Source: an uncultured Eubacteriales bacterium (GTDB taxonomy: Bacteria; Bacillota; Clostridia; Oscillospirales; CAG-272). From it: a stretch of DNA of 20,374 nucleotides. Position 1 is the first letter of the stretch. Each line of letters starts with the position of its first letter. Of the stretch, positions 1-7,502 are shown piece after piece. The notes beneath the pieces were generated by a model. It worked only from the letters and a program-made list of their open reading frames with translations, was not told the DNA's origin and ran no database searches. A program made the translations under genes and the position numbers. The DNA lies in the NCBI GenBank assembly GCA_900546695.1, contig URDX01000028.1, positions 1-20,374 on the forward strand. Direction: 5' to 3'.

Positions 1-282
1 GGACTCTTAGCTTTGACTCTTATTTTTTAGTCTCACATCATTGACAAATGTACAATAGGGCGGCGTTTGCGCGTTTACGGCGGTCATTCCCGAGCTCCAC
101 ACGCATGCAGCGGGCAACAGTTTATCGCCGTTTTCATTTGACGGGTAACACTCCGAGCACAGGCTCTTATATACACAAATTTAATTTTTACGGCGAAATG
201 AATAAACAGCGCACACGCGGGCAGAATAACGGTGCGTCCGAATACATGCGGACGCTGCTCAAGACAAAGGAAAGGTAACGTT

Positions 283-501
283 ATGCTTGACAGAATAGCA
301 CTCTGTATTCTTATCATCGGCGGTATCAATTGGGGCAGCATGGGGCTGTTCAGGTTCGATATCGTCGCATGGATCTTCGGCGGTGCCGGCAGTGTCGTCA
401 GCAGAATAATATACACCCTTGTGGGGCTTAGCGCTCTGTGGTGCATTTCTCTGCTCTTCCGTGAGCACTCGCTTCTCGGAGACGGCAGCAGCGCGGACTG
501 A
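283..501 (+). CDS. DUF378 (YuzA-like) small membrane protein
   Basis: A 72-residue protein with two hydrophobic segments (about residues 5-24 and 38-60) separated by a short loop. It carries the family hallmark GGINWGSMGLFRFD near residues 13-26, then a second segment with SRIIYTLVGLSALW, which is the normal pattern and length of DUF378 proteins. Their function is unknown; they are predicted to sit in the cytoplasmic membrane. I chose the ATG at 283, because AGGAAAGG lies about 7 bases upstream and the homologous region starts there; the longer frame from 232 would add 17 non-family residues. A terminator hairpin follows about 50 bases after the stop, so it is probably a single-gene transcript. 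No clear promoter was found upstream. Confidence 0.85.
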   Translation: MLDRIALCILIIGGINWGSMGLFRFDIVAWIFGGAGSVVSRIIYTLVGLSALWCISLLFREHSLLGDGSSAD

Positions 502-550
502 CCTACGCATTGTCGGTCTGCGGATAAGGCATCTGCACCGTAAAGAAAAT

Positions 551-590
551 TCCCGATATGCCGCACGGCAGTATCGGGATTTTTTCTTTC
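551..590 (+). terminator. Rho-independent terminator after the DUF378 gene
   Basis: The stem TCCCGATATGCCG pairs with CGGCAGTATCGGGA around a three-base loop (one mismatch in the middle) and is followed by TTTTTTCTTTC. An A-rich run (AAAGAAAA) precedes the stem, so it could also stop transcription arriving on the minus strand. Confidence 0.85.
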
Positions 591-1262
591 ATTGATTTGT
601 CTGACGGAAATCGGCGAGCGCATTCCGACGGATATTACGGCAATGCCATCAGCCGCCGAATCCGAAAGCATGCTTTTTCTGCAAATTTCGGCGGCATGTC
701 CGTCGGAGTAATCGAGACGTAATCAAGACGGCTTGTCCTATCCGCATGCTGCGGCGGTATATTTCCCGTCACGCATCGGTATGCGCGAGTCTTACGCGGT
801 CGGCTCTGCCGAGCAGCGGGAGTCTTTCGGGCAGGGGGCGCAGCGATATCAGCACGCCCGGCAGCAATATGACCGGCAGCAGCGCCCTTGCGGCGGCGGA
901 ATGTGCGGGGAGCCCGAGCGGCGGAGCAAACAGCACGACCGCACAGACAAAGCCGAGCGCGGAGGCTGAGAAAAGAAAGGTGACATAAAGACAGCGGGCA
1001 CTATCAGCGACGTGCCGACATTTTTTATCAGCATCTTTTCGTCCGTCGTCCTCACTCCCTTCATGCACTGTCTTATATCACCGAGATGCGGATGCTTCTT
1101 TCTTCCGCTCTCATACACTTACACGACGCAGCATCCGACAGGTTGGTACTTTTTTTCGGATGTGCCGCATGTGCCGTCGGTAAATTCCTCGGCGGTGTGC
1201 CGCACATGCCGACGAAACATTTTCGGTGCGCCGCGTCGGTATATTATTTTGCACCGCACGTA
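591..1262. other. Intergenic stretch without a convincing intact gene
   Basis: Open frames exist on both strands, but none has a good ribosome site plus recognisable protein content. It contains the possible broken membrane-protein gene at 769-1118 (listed separately) and an imperfect direct repeat, GTGCCGCATGTGCCGTCG at 1162-1179 and GTGCCGCACATGCCGACG at 1197-1214. A weak inverted repeat, CGGTGC (1224-1229) and GCACCG (1251-1256), lies just beyond the stop of the EamA gene, but it lacks a T-run on the minus strand, so I do not call a terminator. Confidence 0.5.
769..1118 (-). pseudogene. Possible frame-broken small membrane protein gene
   Basis: Reading the minus strand from a GTG at 1118, one frame gives a soluble charged start and then a hydrophobic run (LIKNVGTSLIVPAVFMSPFF). 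It then loses protein-like character near 970-985, where the neighbouring frame becomes hydrophobic (ALGFVCAVVLFAPPLGL, then ALLPVILLPGVLISL) and runs to a stop at 769. The join falls in CTTTCTTTTCTC on the minus strand, a plausible single-base slip site. Joined, this would be a protein of roughly 115 residues with two or three membrane segments. I recognise no family. There is no strong ribosome site, so it may equally be chance open frames in GC-rich DNA, or an intact 99-residue gene starting at the GTG at 1068. Confidence 0.25.
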
Positions 1263-2132
1263 TTAGGCGACGGGGATTAGCATAAAGAGCGTTCCCGCAA
1301 CTATCAGTGCAAGACCGATCGCCGCCTTGCGCGGGAGCTTTTCGTGAAAGACTATCGCGGAGAATGCGATAGAGACAAGGATGCCGAGCTTATCTATCGG
1401 AACAACGACGCTTGCAAGACCGTCCTGCAGCGCCTTATAGTAGCAGAGCCATGAGATGCCTGTAGCAACGCCGGACAGACAGATAAAGCCGAGCTCGCCG
1501 CGCGGGATATCGCGCACAGAATGCTGCTTTCTCTTAATAAAGGCGATGAGACATGCCATGACAAGCACGACGGCGGTACGAACGGCGGTGCCGAGATTTG
1601 ACTCAACGCCCTCTATTCCTATCTTGCCGAGAATTGATGTCAAGCTCGCGAATACCGCCGACAGAACGGCGTAGATAAGCCATCCCCTGCCCGATTTTGC
1701 CTCGCCCGGGATCTGCTTCTTTTCTATCATCAGAAAGGTACCCGCACCGATGATAACGACCGAAACCGCCTTTATCCATGTTATCGGCTCGCCGAGAATG
1801 ATAAATGCGAGGAGTATTGTAAGTATGGTGCTCGATTTGTCTATCGGAACGACCTTGTTGACGTCGCCGAGCCCGAGCGCGCGAAAATAGCAGAGCCATG
1901 ACGCGCCCGTCGCGATGCCCGACAGAGCTAAGAATATCCACGTTTTTGCACTGATGGTTGAGAGCGTCGGTGCGGAGCCGACTATCCATACCATCAGCCA
2001 TGAAAAGACAAGTACAACGGCGGTGCGAACGGCGGTCGCAACATCCGAATCGGTCTTTTTTATGCCGCATTTAGCGAGCACGGCGGTCAGCCCCGCAAAC
2101 AGCGCCGAGCCGAAAGCAAATACTACCCACAT
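1263..2132 (-). CDS. EamA/DMT-superfamily permease
   Basis: A 289-residue integral membrane protein with about ten hydrophobic segments, the usual size for the drug/metabolite transporter superfamily. The two halves (about 1-135 and 150-286) are an internal duplication. Both contain TAVRTAVVLV, a block of the form LSGxATGxSWLCYxxAL, and VVPIDK, followed by a half-ending GEP or HEK motif typical of EamA domains. Members export or exchange small metabolites; the substrate cannot be read from the sequence. The ATG at 2132 is preceded by AGAAGG about 9 bases upstream. The gene stands alone: its upstream neighbour ends 347 bases away. No consensus promoter was found, though AT-rich TAATAT lies upstream. 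Confidence 0.85.
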   Translation of the reverse strand: MWVVFAFGSALFAGLTAVLAKCGIKKTDSDVATAVRTAVVLVFSWLMVWIVGSAPTLSTISAKTWIFLALSGIATGASWLCYFRALGLGDVNKVVPIDKSSTILTILLAFIILGEPITWIKAVSVVIIGAGTFLMIEKKQIPGEAKSGRGWLIYAVLSAVFASLTSILGKIGIEGVESNLGTAVRTAVVLVMACLIAFIKRKQHSVRDIPRGELGFICLSGVATGISWLCYYKALQDGLASVVVPIDKLGILVSIAFSAIVFHEKLPRKAAIGLALIVAGTLFMLIPVA

Positions 2133-2479
2133 TATGATGACCTTCTTTTTATATTTTCACGAACCATCTTATATTACACGTAGCAGGAGACGAGAGGTTG
2201 GAGACAAAAATGAAATTATTTCGAGCTTTTTCGGATCGCAGTCCGAAATACTTTTTCCCAGGTCAGCGCCGCAAGCATCTGCAGTGCGCCGTAAAGCGGC
2301 AACGCGCAGCGGTGCAAAGCTCCGCCGGCACCGACAACGGGCCGTAAAAACGGCGGTGCACCACGACGCTAAAACGCCGCGGGAGCGGCTGACCCACTCT
2401 CACGGCGTTATCGGCACCCGCACGGCACAGAGCCGCGCGGATGATTATTTACATTATTCCGTCACCGAGGCAGCCGTGT
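2133..2479. other. Intergenic region, small hairpins only
   Basis: Between the start of the EamA gene and the end of the oxidoreductase gene I see no convincing coding sequence. It holds several short inverted repeats: TTTCGGA/TCCGAAA near 2226-2246, GCCGT-AAAA-ACGGC at 2341-2354, and GCCGC-GGGA-GCGGC at 2376-2389. The last of these, read on the minus strand, is followed by GTTTTA and could be a weak terminator for the oxidoreductase gene. Confidence 0.45.
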
Positions 2480-3526
2480 TCAGATGGATACACGAATCAC
2501 ATTGCCCTCTTTAACCGAACGGAAAGCAGCCTCAACGATCTCGAGGTCACGGAGCATCTGATCATGCGTTACGAGCTGAGTTGCCTTGCCGTCGATAGCG
2601 GCGGTAAAGTTTCTGTAGTAGTCGTGTACATCGGACTTCGGACGCGGGATACGGTAGGTATCGGTCGTTATCTCATCGCGGGGAGCCATCGTCTTGGTAA
2701 GACCTGCTGCGGTCTCTACGGGAATGACGTCGCTCTCATGCCAGTACTTGCACTTGACGACCTCGGTCTCCTCTCTCCAGTCGGAGATGAGAGCCGTGCC
2801 CTTCTCGGCGCGCATGTAGAAACGGGGCATTGCGATGAAGTTGTAGGTTCCGACCTCGCAGTAAGCCTCTGTTCCGTCGTCGAAATACAAGGTAAGCTTA
2901 AAGCCGTCGTCGACCTCCTTATTGGTAATGTGGTCAAATGTGCAGTAAACGCGCTCGACCTTGCCGGGGAACAGCTGCATAAGCTGGTCGATGAGGTGGA
3001 TACCCCAGTCGTAGAGCATTCCGCCGCCGTGCTCAAGCTCACCTCTCCAGTCGGAGGGGATACCGCGCGAGCCGTGAATGCGGGACTCGATATTAAGTAT
3101 CTTTCCGAGCTCGCCGCTCTCCTTTATCTGCTTCATAGCGAGAAAATCTACGTCAAAACGGCGGTTCTGGTGAACGGTAAAGAGCTTGCCGCAGCGGTCG
3201 GCAACGGCGATAACGTCGCGCAGATCCTGAACGCTGAGCATTACGGGCTTCTCGCAGATAACGTTCTTACCCGCCTCAAGGCAGGCGATACATACGGATT
3301 TATGGGAGTCGTTCGGAATAGCTACGGTGCACATGTCGACTCTCTCGTCGGCGAGCACCTGCTCAAGTGAATCATAAGCAAATATGCCGCGGCTTCTTGC
3401 GAGCTCGTTTCTCTCGGGCTTTATATCATACACACCGAGGAGATTGCAAACATCGCTCTTGAGAAGATGGTCGACATGCCATCCGCCCATTCCGCCGTAT
3501 CCTATAACAACAGCATTCTTTTTCAT
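2480..3526 (-). CDS. Gfo/Idh/MocA family NAD(P)-dependent oxidoreductase
   Basis: A 348-residue protein, normal length for the family, that oxidises or reduces a sugar, inositol or sugar-acid substrate with NAD(P). The N-terminal Rossmann fold begins VVIGYGGMGG (residues 6-15) with an acidic residue D34 after the second strand (GVYD), which favours NAD. The signature EKP is at 92-94, and the conserved active-site block DWGIHLID is at 173-180. The substrate is not predictable. The ATG at 3526 was chosen over the longer frame (to 3595) because AGAGG precedes it by 10 bases and the Rossmann strand starts immediately. It has its own consensus promoter 87-115 bases upstream. The alpha-galactosidase-like gene lies directly upstream on the same strand, suggesting a shared role in glycoside use. 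Confidence 0.9.
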   Translation of the reverse strand: MKKNAVVIGYGGMGGWHVDHLLKSDVCNLLGVYDIKPERNELARSRGIFAYDSLEQVLADERVDMCTVAIPNDSHKSVCIACLEAGKNVICEKPVMLSVQDLRDVIAVADRCGKLFTVHQNRRFDVDFLAMKQIKESGELGKILNIESRIHGSRGIPSDWRGELEHGGGMLYDWGIHLIDQLMQLFPGKVERVYCTFDHITNKEVDDGFKLTLYFDDGTEAYCEVGTYNFIAMPRFYMRAEKGTALISDWREETEVVKCKYWHESDVIPVETAAGLTKTMAPRDEITTDTYRIPRPKSDVHDYYRNFTAAIDGKATQLVTHDQMLRDLEIVEAAFRSVKEGNVIRVSI

Positions 3527-3612
3527 AATAAAAAACCTCTTGACTGCCGGCGCGCCGCAGTCCTTCCATACCATAAATAAAAAAGTAAATTTCACCGCGC
3601 CTGAGCGTGCAC

Positions 3613-3641
3613 ATTATAGCATAACGCATCTGCAATGTCAA
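3613..3641 (-). promoter_or_regulatory. Consensus sigma-A promoter for the oxidoreductase gene
   Basis: On the minus strand TTGACA (3641-3636) and TATAAT (3618-3613) are both perfect consensus boxes separated by 17 bases. The expected start is near 3606, giving an 80-base leader to the ATG at 3526. No obvious operator palindrome overlaps the boxes. Confidence 0.9.
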
Positions 3642-3681
3642 CGAAGCGTATACAATTAAAAGTGAACAAAGTCTAAACTTT

Positions 3682-5649
3682 TTACTTTTTGTCCGAGCGT
3701 CCTATTTCGGCTATGACACCGCTGCCGACGGGCGTGCCCGTTACCCCCGACGGAACCGAGCCGCACGGGTAATAACCGTAGTACTTTTCACCCTCTCGCA
3801 TACTGCCGCAGACGCTGATCTCATCACCGCACAGCTCCGAGCGAAGCCGCATTCTGCCGAGAAACATGTCGCCGCTTGCGCAGAGAAATGCCGGTGCATC
3901 CGGCTCGGGCAGCAACAGATACAGCAGCGCGTCGTGCGGGTTGACATTCGCCGCGTCTATCTCCGAGACAAGCCCGACAAAGCTGCGCACATGACAGTCG
4001 AAAACGAGTGCATGCTCCATGCCGATATCGGCGAGCGAAAAATGCAGATCGACCATTGATTCCGAGTAGTTAAACAGCGCAAGATACCGCGCGCCGTCGG
4101 CACAGTCGGCAACCACAGCCGACGGATACGGCTCAAAGAAATCAACCGCCCGCCCGATCACGCCGAGCGGCGGGAGCTGATCGAGCAACAGCGCGCGGCG
4201 TGCGGGGCTGAGCTGCTCCAGCTCCTCGTTGTGCAGCACCGTGCCGCCAGACAGAGCCACCGCGACCGCCCACAGCCTGACCTCGGAATAGCTTGCATTA
4301 AAGCCGTCACCGTTGTCTACGTCGCGCAGCACGAGCCCGTCGGGGTCGGAGAGCAGCGCCGTGCCGTTGTAAAACTGACGGTGAAACAGAGTTGCGGTGA
4401 CATCCTTCATCGTCTGCCAATAGCTCGGAAAATCCTTGTTCTTTCCTATTATTATGTCGCACGAGATCCGCTGTGCATCGAATATGCCCATCGTCTCAAG
4501 CATCGGGCTGCCGCACGAGAGCAGCACCGCATCATCGCCGACCGCCTCGCGTATCGTGCGCAGCACGCGGCGGAAAAGAGCTACCGAATAGTCGCTCTTA
4601 AAGCGGTAAACATCCTTTTTCGGCTCGCCCATCCTGCCGAGCGCGCCGTCAAGAAAATCGAGCTTATAATAATCACAGCCCATCCCACGCATCCGCGTAA
4701 AGGTCTCGCGCAGCAGCTCGTAGAACTCCTCACGGTCAAGGTCGAACGTGTGCACGCGCGGCAGCGGGGTGCAATCCTCACGCACTATGCCGCGCACCCG
4801 CTCATAATATTCGGAATCCTCCGACGCAAGCACGGGCGCAAGCCACAGCCCGAAACGCATTCCGAGCGAATGCACCTTATCGGCAAGCGCCTCCATACCG
4901 TGCGGAAAGCGCTCGGTATTCGTCTCCCATATGCCGGGGAACGAGCGGCTGCGCTGCCAGCCGTCGTCTATCTGAACAAGATTTGCCTCGCCCGGCAGAT
5001 AGCGCACGAGCATATCCGCGGCGCGGGATATCTTCTCCTCGTCGATATCGCCGTAGTAGCATGACCATGAGCAGAAGCCGACGAGCTTATCGCGGTACGG
5101 GCGGCAGTGATTGACGCGCGCGACGGTCTCCGCATAGCTTTCAAGAAAGGCGTTTACCTCACCGTCGAAGAGCATAAAGCTCTCGAGACGGTATTCCTCA
5201 CCTGCGCGGAGCGGCTTGTCCTCCATATCATAAAATACGGTAAAGCCCTCTTGTGTCAGTGTGATATACGCATAGAAGCGATGCGCGGTGACAAAGCCTA
5301 TGCCCACCGCATCCCCCGTCTCGCCGCGCCGTGCGACGATAACGTTTCTGCTCACCGCTTCATCCTCCTCGCCGAGCACCCCCGCATGCGTCACGTTATT
5401 CGTGCATGTACCGTCCGAGTAGTAATGCAGCTCACCCTCCGCGGGCGGCTGCTCAAAGCGATATTCGAGTGCGACCGAGCGGAGCGCCCTGTCGGTGCGC
5501 GAGTGAATTATCGGGGTATGCAGCTCACCGTCGCGCGTGAGCACGAGCGAGAGCTCCGACGGCTCGGTCTGCACAAGCCCGAGCGGGAACAGCAGCTCAC
5601 CGTCCGATGTATAGGTTATCCGCACAAGCGGTGCCGAAATGCCCTTCAT
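3682..5649 (-). CDS. Alpha-galactosidase-like glycoside hydrolase (clan GH-D, GH36/raffinose-synthase type)
   Basis: A 655-residue enzyme with no signal peptide, hence cytoplasmic, expected to release alpha-galactose or a related sugar from imported oligosaccharides. An N-terminal beta-rich domain (about 1-180) precedes a TIM barrel that opens with GFCSWSCYYG (191-200). It continues with QIDDGWQ (226-232) and GLWLAPV (267-273). The likely nucleophile is D331 in YYKLDF and the likely acid/base D398 in RISCD, as in GH27/GH36. A C-terminal beta domain follows. The ATG at 5649 is fixed by an in-frame TAA three codons upstream; its ribosome site is weak (GGTAAAG), while a strong AAAGGAG lies 35 bases upstream. 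Exact substrate is uncertain; raffinose synthase-like relatives share these motifs. It is followed by the oxidoreductase gene after 155 bases. Confidence 0.85.
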   Translation of the reverse strand: MKGISAPLVRITYTSDGELLFPLGLVQTEPSELSLVLTRDGELHTPIIHSRTDRALRSVALEYRFEQPPAEGELHYYSDGTCTNNVTHAGVLGEEDEAVSRNVIVARRGETGDAVGIGFVTAHRFYAYITLTQEGFTVFYDMEDKPLRAGEEYRLESFMLFDGEVNAFLESYAETVARVNHCRPYRDKLVGFCSWSCYYGDIDEEKISRAADMLVRYLPGEANLVQIDDGWQRSRSFPGIWETNTERFPHGMEALADKVHSLGMRFGLWLAPVLASEDSEYYERVRGIVREDCTPLPRVHTFDLDREEFYELLRETFTRMRGMGCDYYKLDFLDGALGRMGEPKKDVYRFKSDYSVALFRRVLRTIREAVGDDAVLLSCGSPMLETMGIFDAQRISCDIIIGKNKDFPSYWQTMKDVTATLFHRQFYNGTALLSDPDGLVLRDVDNGDGFNASYSEVRLWAVAVALSGGTVLHNEELEQLSPARRALLLDQLPPLGVIGRAVDFFEPYPSAVVADCADGARYLALFNYSESMVDLHFSLADIGMEHALVFDCHVRSFVGLVSEIDAANVNPHDALLYLLLPEPDAPAFLCASGDMFLGRMRLRSELCGDEISVCGSMREGEKYYGYYPCGSVPSGVTGTPVGSGVIAEIGRSDKK

Positions 5650-5802
5650 ATATCTTTACCGTAGCCGACGCCGAGCGAAGGCTCCTTTCTACCGAGAAGA
5701 TTTTCTCCGTCTGAGAGTCGCAGTGGGTGTACCGCTGCAACGAATATATCACCACAGCCGATATGGCACGGCGACATCCGAAAGTAATACTCCCATGACC
5801 TC

Positions 5803-5831
5803 ATTATACCATGCCTCGCGGTGCGAGTCAA
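5803..5831 (-). promoter_or_regulatory. Sigma-A promoter for the glycoside hydrolase gene
   Basis: On the minus strand TTGACT (5831-5826) and TATAAT (5808-5803) are spaced by 17 bases. The start would be near 5796, giving a leader of about 147 bases. That leader contains a short open frame ending in an ATGA overlap with the hydrolase start. Confidence 0.85.
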
Positions 5832-5917
5832 TACGTCATGGATGTATCGAAAAGGTAAACTATCTGCGGATGAGAGGTAAAATTCTCAGCAATTCCGCCT
5901 CTTTGCAAAAAAAATAC

Positions 5918-5946
5918 TTGAAATTTACGAAGAAATGCGGTATAAT
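5918..5946 (+). promoter_or_regulatory. Sigma-A promoter for the DUF6935-like gene
   Basis: TTGAAA at 5918-5923 and TATAAT at 5941-5946 are separated by 17 bases. Transcription should start near 5953, about 63 bases before the ATG at 6016. It is divergent from the hydrolase promoter, with about 86 bases between the two -35 boxes. Confidence 0.85.
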
Positions 5947-6015
5947 ATACAAACTATGTAAAAGGACATGAGGATTCTGCGCAAAAACTTCTTTCTGTGA
6001 AACACGGAGGTTATT

Positions 6016-6552
6016 ATGGCACAAAACGAATCTGCATTAATAAATAATCCGCTGCCTGATACCCGTATAACGGTACTCGGCATGCTCCCCGAAAACACGG
6101 ATGAGCTCTGCGCGCTGCCCTGCTTTGATATGCACGACCCGTATGCGGTCGCGGCATGCACCGTTGCGGCGCTCGAGAGGTACTGCACCGACCGCACAGA
6201 CGCAGAGGCTATGCTTGAACTGCTCAGAGGCGCACCGCTCTCCGAGCATGACGCGAGCTTTCTCGTCGATCGCTTCGCTCCCGCAAAGGATTATATCCCA
6301 CGCTCCTATCTCGGCGGTGCCGTTCCCGATAACGGCTACACACCGAGCGAGCCGATAACCGTAACCGTCTCCGAGCTGCCCGAGAGCCGACGCGAAGCGG
6401 GCTATATCGACATGTATATAACGTCGGGCGGAGCGGATGCACCGCGCCCCGTCAGACTCAGACAAAAGCCGTCGACGGGCGAATGGTTTCTGTGGAATTT
6501 CTCCGCGCTGCTCTCAGGCATACGTGTGCCGAGGCAGAAGAGCGCCGACTGA
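6016..6552 (+). CDS. DUF6935-like protein of unknown function
   Basis: A 178-residue soluble protein with no signal peptide. I recognise a pattern common in Clostridia and, from memory, named DUF6935: a start that sets out residue counts (TDELCALPCFD), then YAVAACTVAAL, LRGAPLSEHDASFLVDRF, PRSYLGGAVPDNGYTP, TVTVSE, then SGGADAPRPVRLRQKP and GEWFLWNFSALLSGIRVP. Function is unknown. GGAGG lies 7 bases before the ATG and a near-consensus promoter lies further upstream, so it is probably expressed alone. A bidirectional terminator downstream separates it from the convergent transporter operon. The family name is remembered, not checked; the presence of a real gene is clear. Confidence 0.8.
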   Translation: MAQNESALINNPLPDTRITVLGMLPENTDELCALPCFDMHDPYAVAACTVAALERYCTDRTDAEAMLELLRGAPLSEHDASFLVDRFAPAKDYIPRSYLGGAVPDNGYTPSEPITVTVSELPESRREAGYIDMYITSGGADAPRPVRLRQKPSTGEWFLWNFSALLSGIRVPRQKSAD

Positions 6553-6645
6553 GCGGGGCTGATACGCACATCAACCGAATGATACCGACGCGAATCACTG
6601 ACCGAGCGAGTGTTGACGCAAACGCCGACCGAGCGGGTCTGACGT
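6547..6645 (+). repeat. Three degenerate 20-base direct repeats
   Basis: Units beginning GACTGAGCGGGGCTGATACG (6547), GACCGAGCGAGTGTTGACGC (6600) and GACCGAGCGGGTCTGACG (6627) share the GACYGAGCGRG-core and a trailing TGACG-like end. The first overlaps the stop of the DUF6935-like gene. A short palindrome TGACGT-AA-TACGTCA follows the last unit. Meaning unknown; they may be decayed duplications. Confidence 0.4.
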
Positions 6646-6712
6646 AATACGTCAAGGCAGTCGCTGCGTCGGGCAAGCACTTTCCCGACAAATTAAATTA
6701 AGCAAAATAATT

Positions 6713-6765
6713 ACCCGACCGAATGCGGCGCTGCAGCACCGCATTCGGTCGGGTGCTTTATTTTC
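6713..6765. terminator. Strong bidirectional terminator between convergent genes
   Basis: A perfect 15-base stem, CCCGACCGAATGCGG (6714-6728) with CCGCATTCGGTCGGG (6739-6753), closes a 10-base loop. TGCTTTATTTT follows on the plus strand, and on the minus strand TAATTATTTTGC follows, so it can end both the DUF6935-like transcript and the ECF transporter operon. Confidence 0.9.
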
Positions 6766-6815
6766 GGCAGCCGTGCAGTGCCTGCAGCAGTGCCGCGCGG
6801 TTCATGCGTTGCGGT

Positions 6816-7502
6816 TTATGCGTCGCGGATGCCGTATTTCGTCTTGATCCTGCCGAGTATCTTTCCTATCGGTCGGGCGAGCAGCATCAGAAACACAAGA
6901 TTCGACACGGCATATATCAGCGTAAACTGCGCCGACGACACCGCAAAAGCGAGATAGCGGGTGATATTGAAATACCCGTCCGCCCACAGCGTCGACCATA
7001 CATCCATAAGCAGCGAATAGAGCACTCCCGAGATAACGGCGTATATCGCGAGCACGACTCTGCTGCGCTTTAGCGGGTCGGCTATAAGCCCCGCGATAAA
7101 ACCGAGCAGCCCCCAGCTGAGCATCTGAAACGGGGTCCACGGTCCCTGACCGAAATAGAAGTTTGAAATAACGGCGGACAGCGCGCCCGTCATAAAGCCC
7201 GCCTCGCTGCCGAAATACATTGCCGTTATGACCGTCATTGCGGTTACGGGCTTAAAGCCCGGCAGCGGCGCGAACAGAAAGCGTCCGACGACCGACAGCG
7301 CGACCATCGCCGCGATGAGTATCATCTCCTTTGCGTCCGCCCTCCCGTGCTCAAAGTGCAGAAAGAACGGCACGCAGGAAAGCACGGCAACGCACAGGCT
7401 CAGATAAGCATACTGCTTGTCTCCGAAAAGGAGCGAGCCGCCTATCACCGCGACGGGAACAAGCACGCAGAGAATTACATACGAAATGATGCGTTTCGTC
7501 AT
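6816..7502 (-). CDS. ECF transporter substrate-binding S component
   Basis: A 228-residue membrane protein with about six hydrophobic segments, the normal size and topology of an energy-coupling-factor S component, which binds the vitamin and delivers it through EcfT and the ATPases. Recognisable pieces are ALSVVGRFLFAPLPGFKPV near residues 68-86, then FMTGALSAVISNFYFGQG and WTPFQMLSWGLLGFIAGL, a pattern I associate with S components of the cobalamin-type group, though that memory is unverified. The ATG at 7502 overlaps the ATPase stop as ATGA, indicating translational coupling. It is the last gene of the operon, before a strong terminator. The substrate is inferred, from the DUF4430 and toroid neighbours, to be a corrinoid. 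Confidence 0.85.
   Translation of the reverse strand: MTKRIISYVILCVLVPVAVIGGSLLFGDKQYAYLSLCVAVLSCVPFFLHFEHGRADAKEMILIAAMVALSVVGRFLFAPLPGFKPVTAMTVITAMYFGSEAGFMTGALSAVISNFYFGQGPWTPFQMLSWGLLGFIAGLIADPLKRSRVVLAIYAVISGVLYSLLMDVWSTLWADGYFNITRYLAFAVSSAQFTLIYAVSNLVFLMLLARPIGKILGRIKTKYGIRDA

Noticed and set aside
84..671. A 195-codon minus-strand frame across the DUF378 gene
   Set aside because: It overlaps the well-supported DUF378 gene and its terminator hairpin, and encodes no recognisable protein.
2210..2347. A 45-codon plus-strand frame with GGAG before its ATG
   Set aside because: The product is basic and featureless, there is no clear promoter, and the region is full of short inverted repeats. 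Not enough to call a gene.
4231..5664. Plus-strand open frames opposite the glycoside hydrolase
   Set aside because: The hydrolase on the minus strand carries complete catalytic motifs; the opposite frames show no family features.
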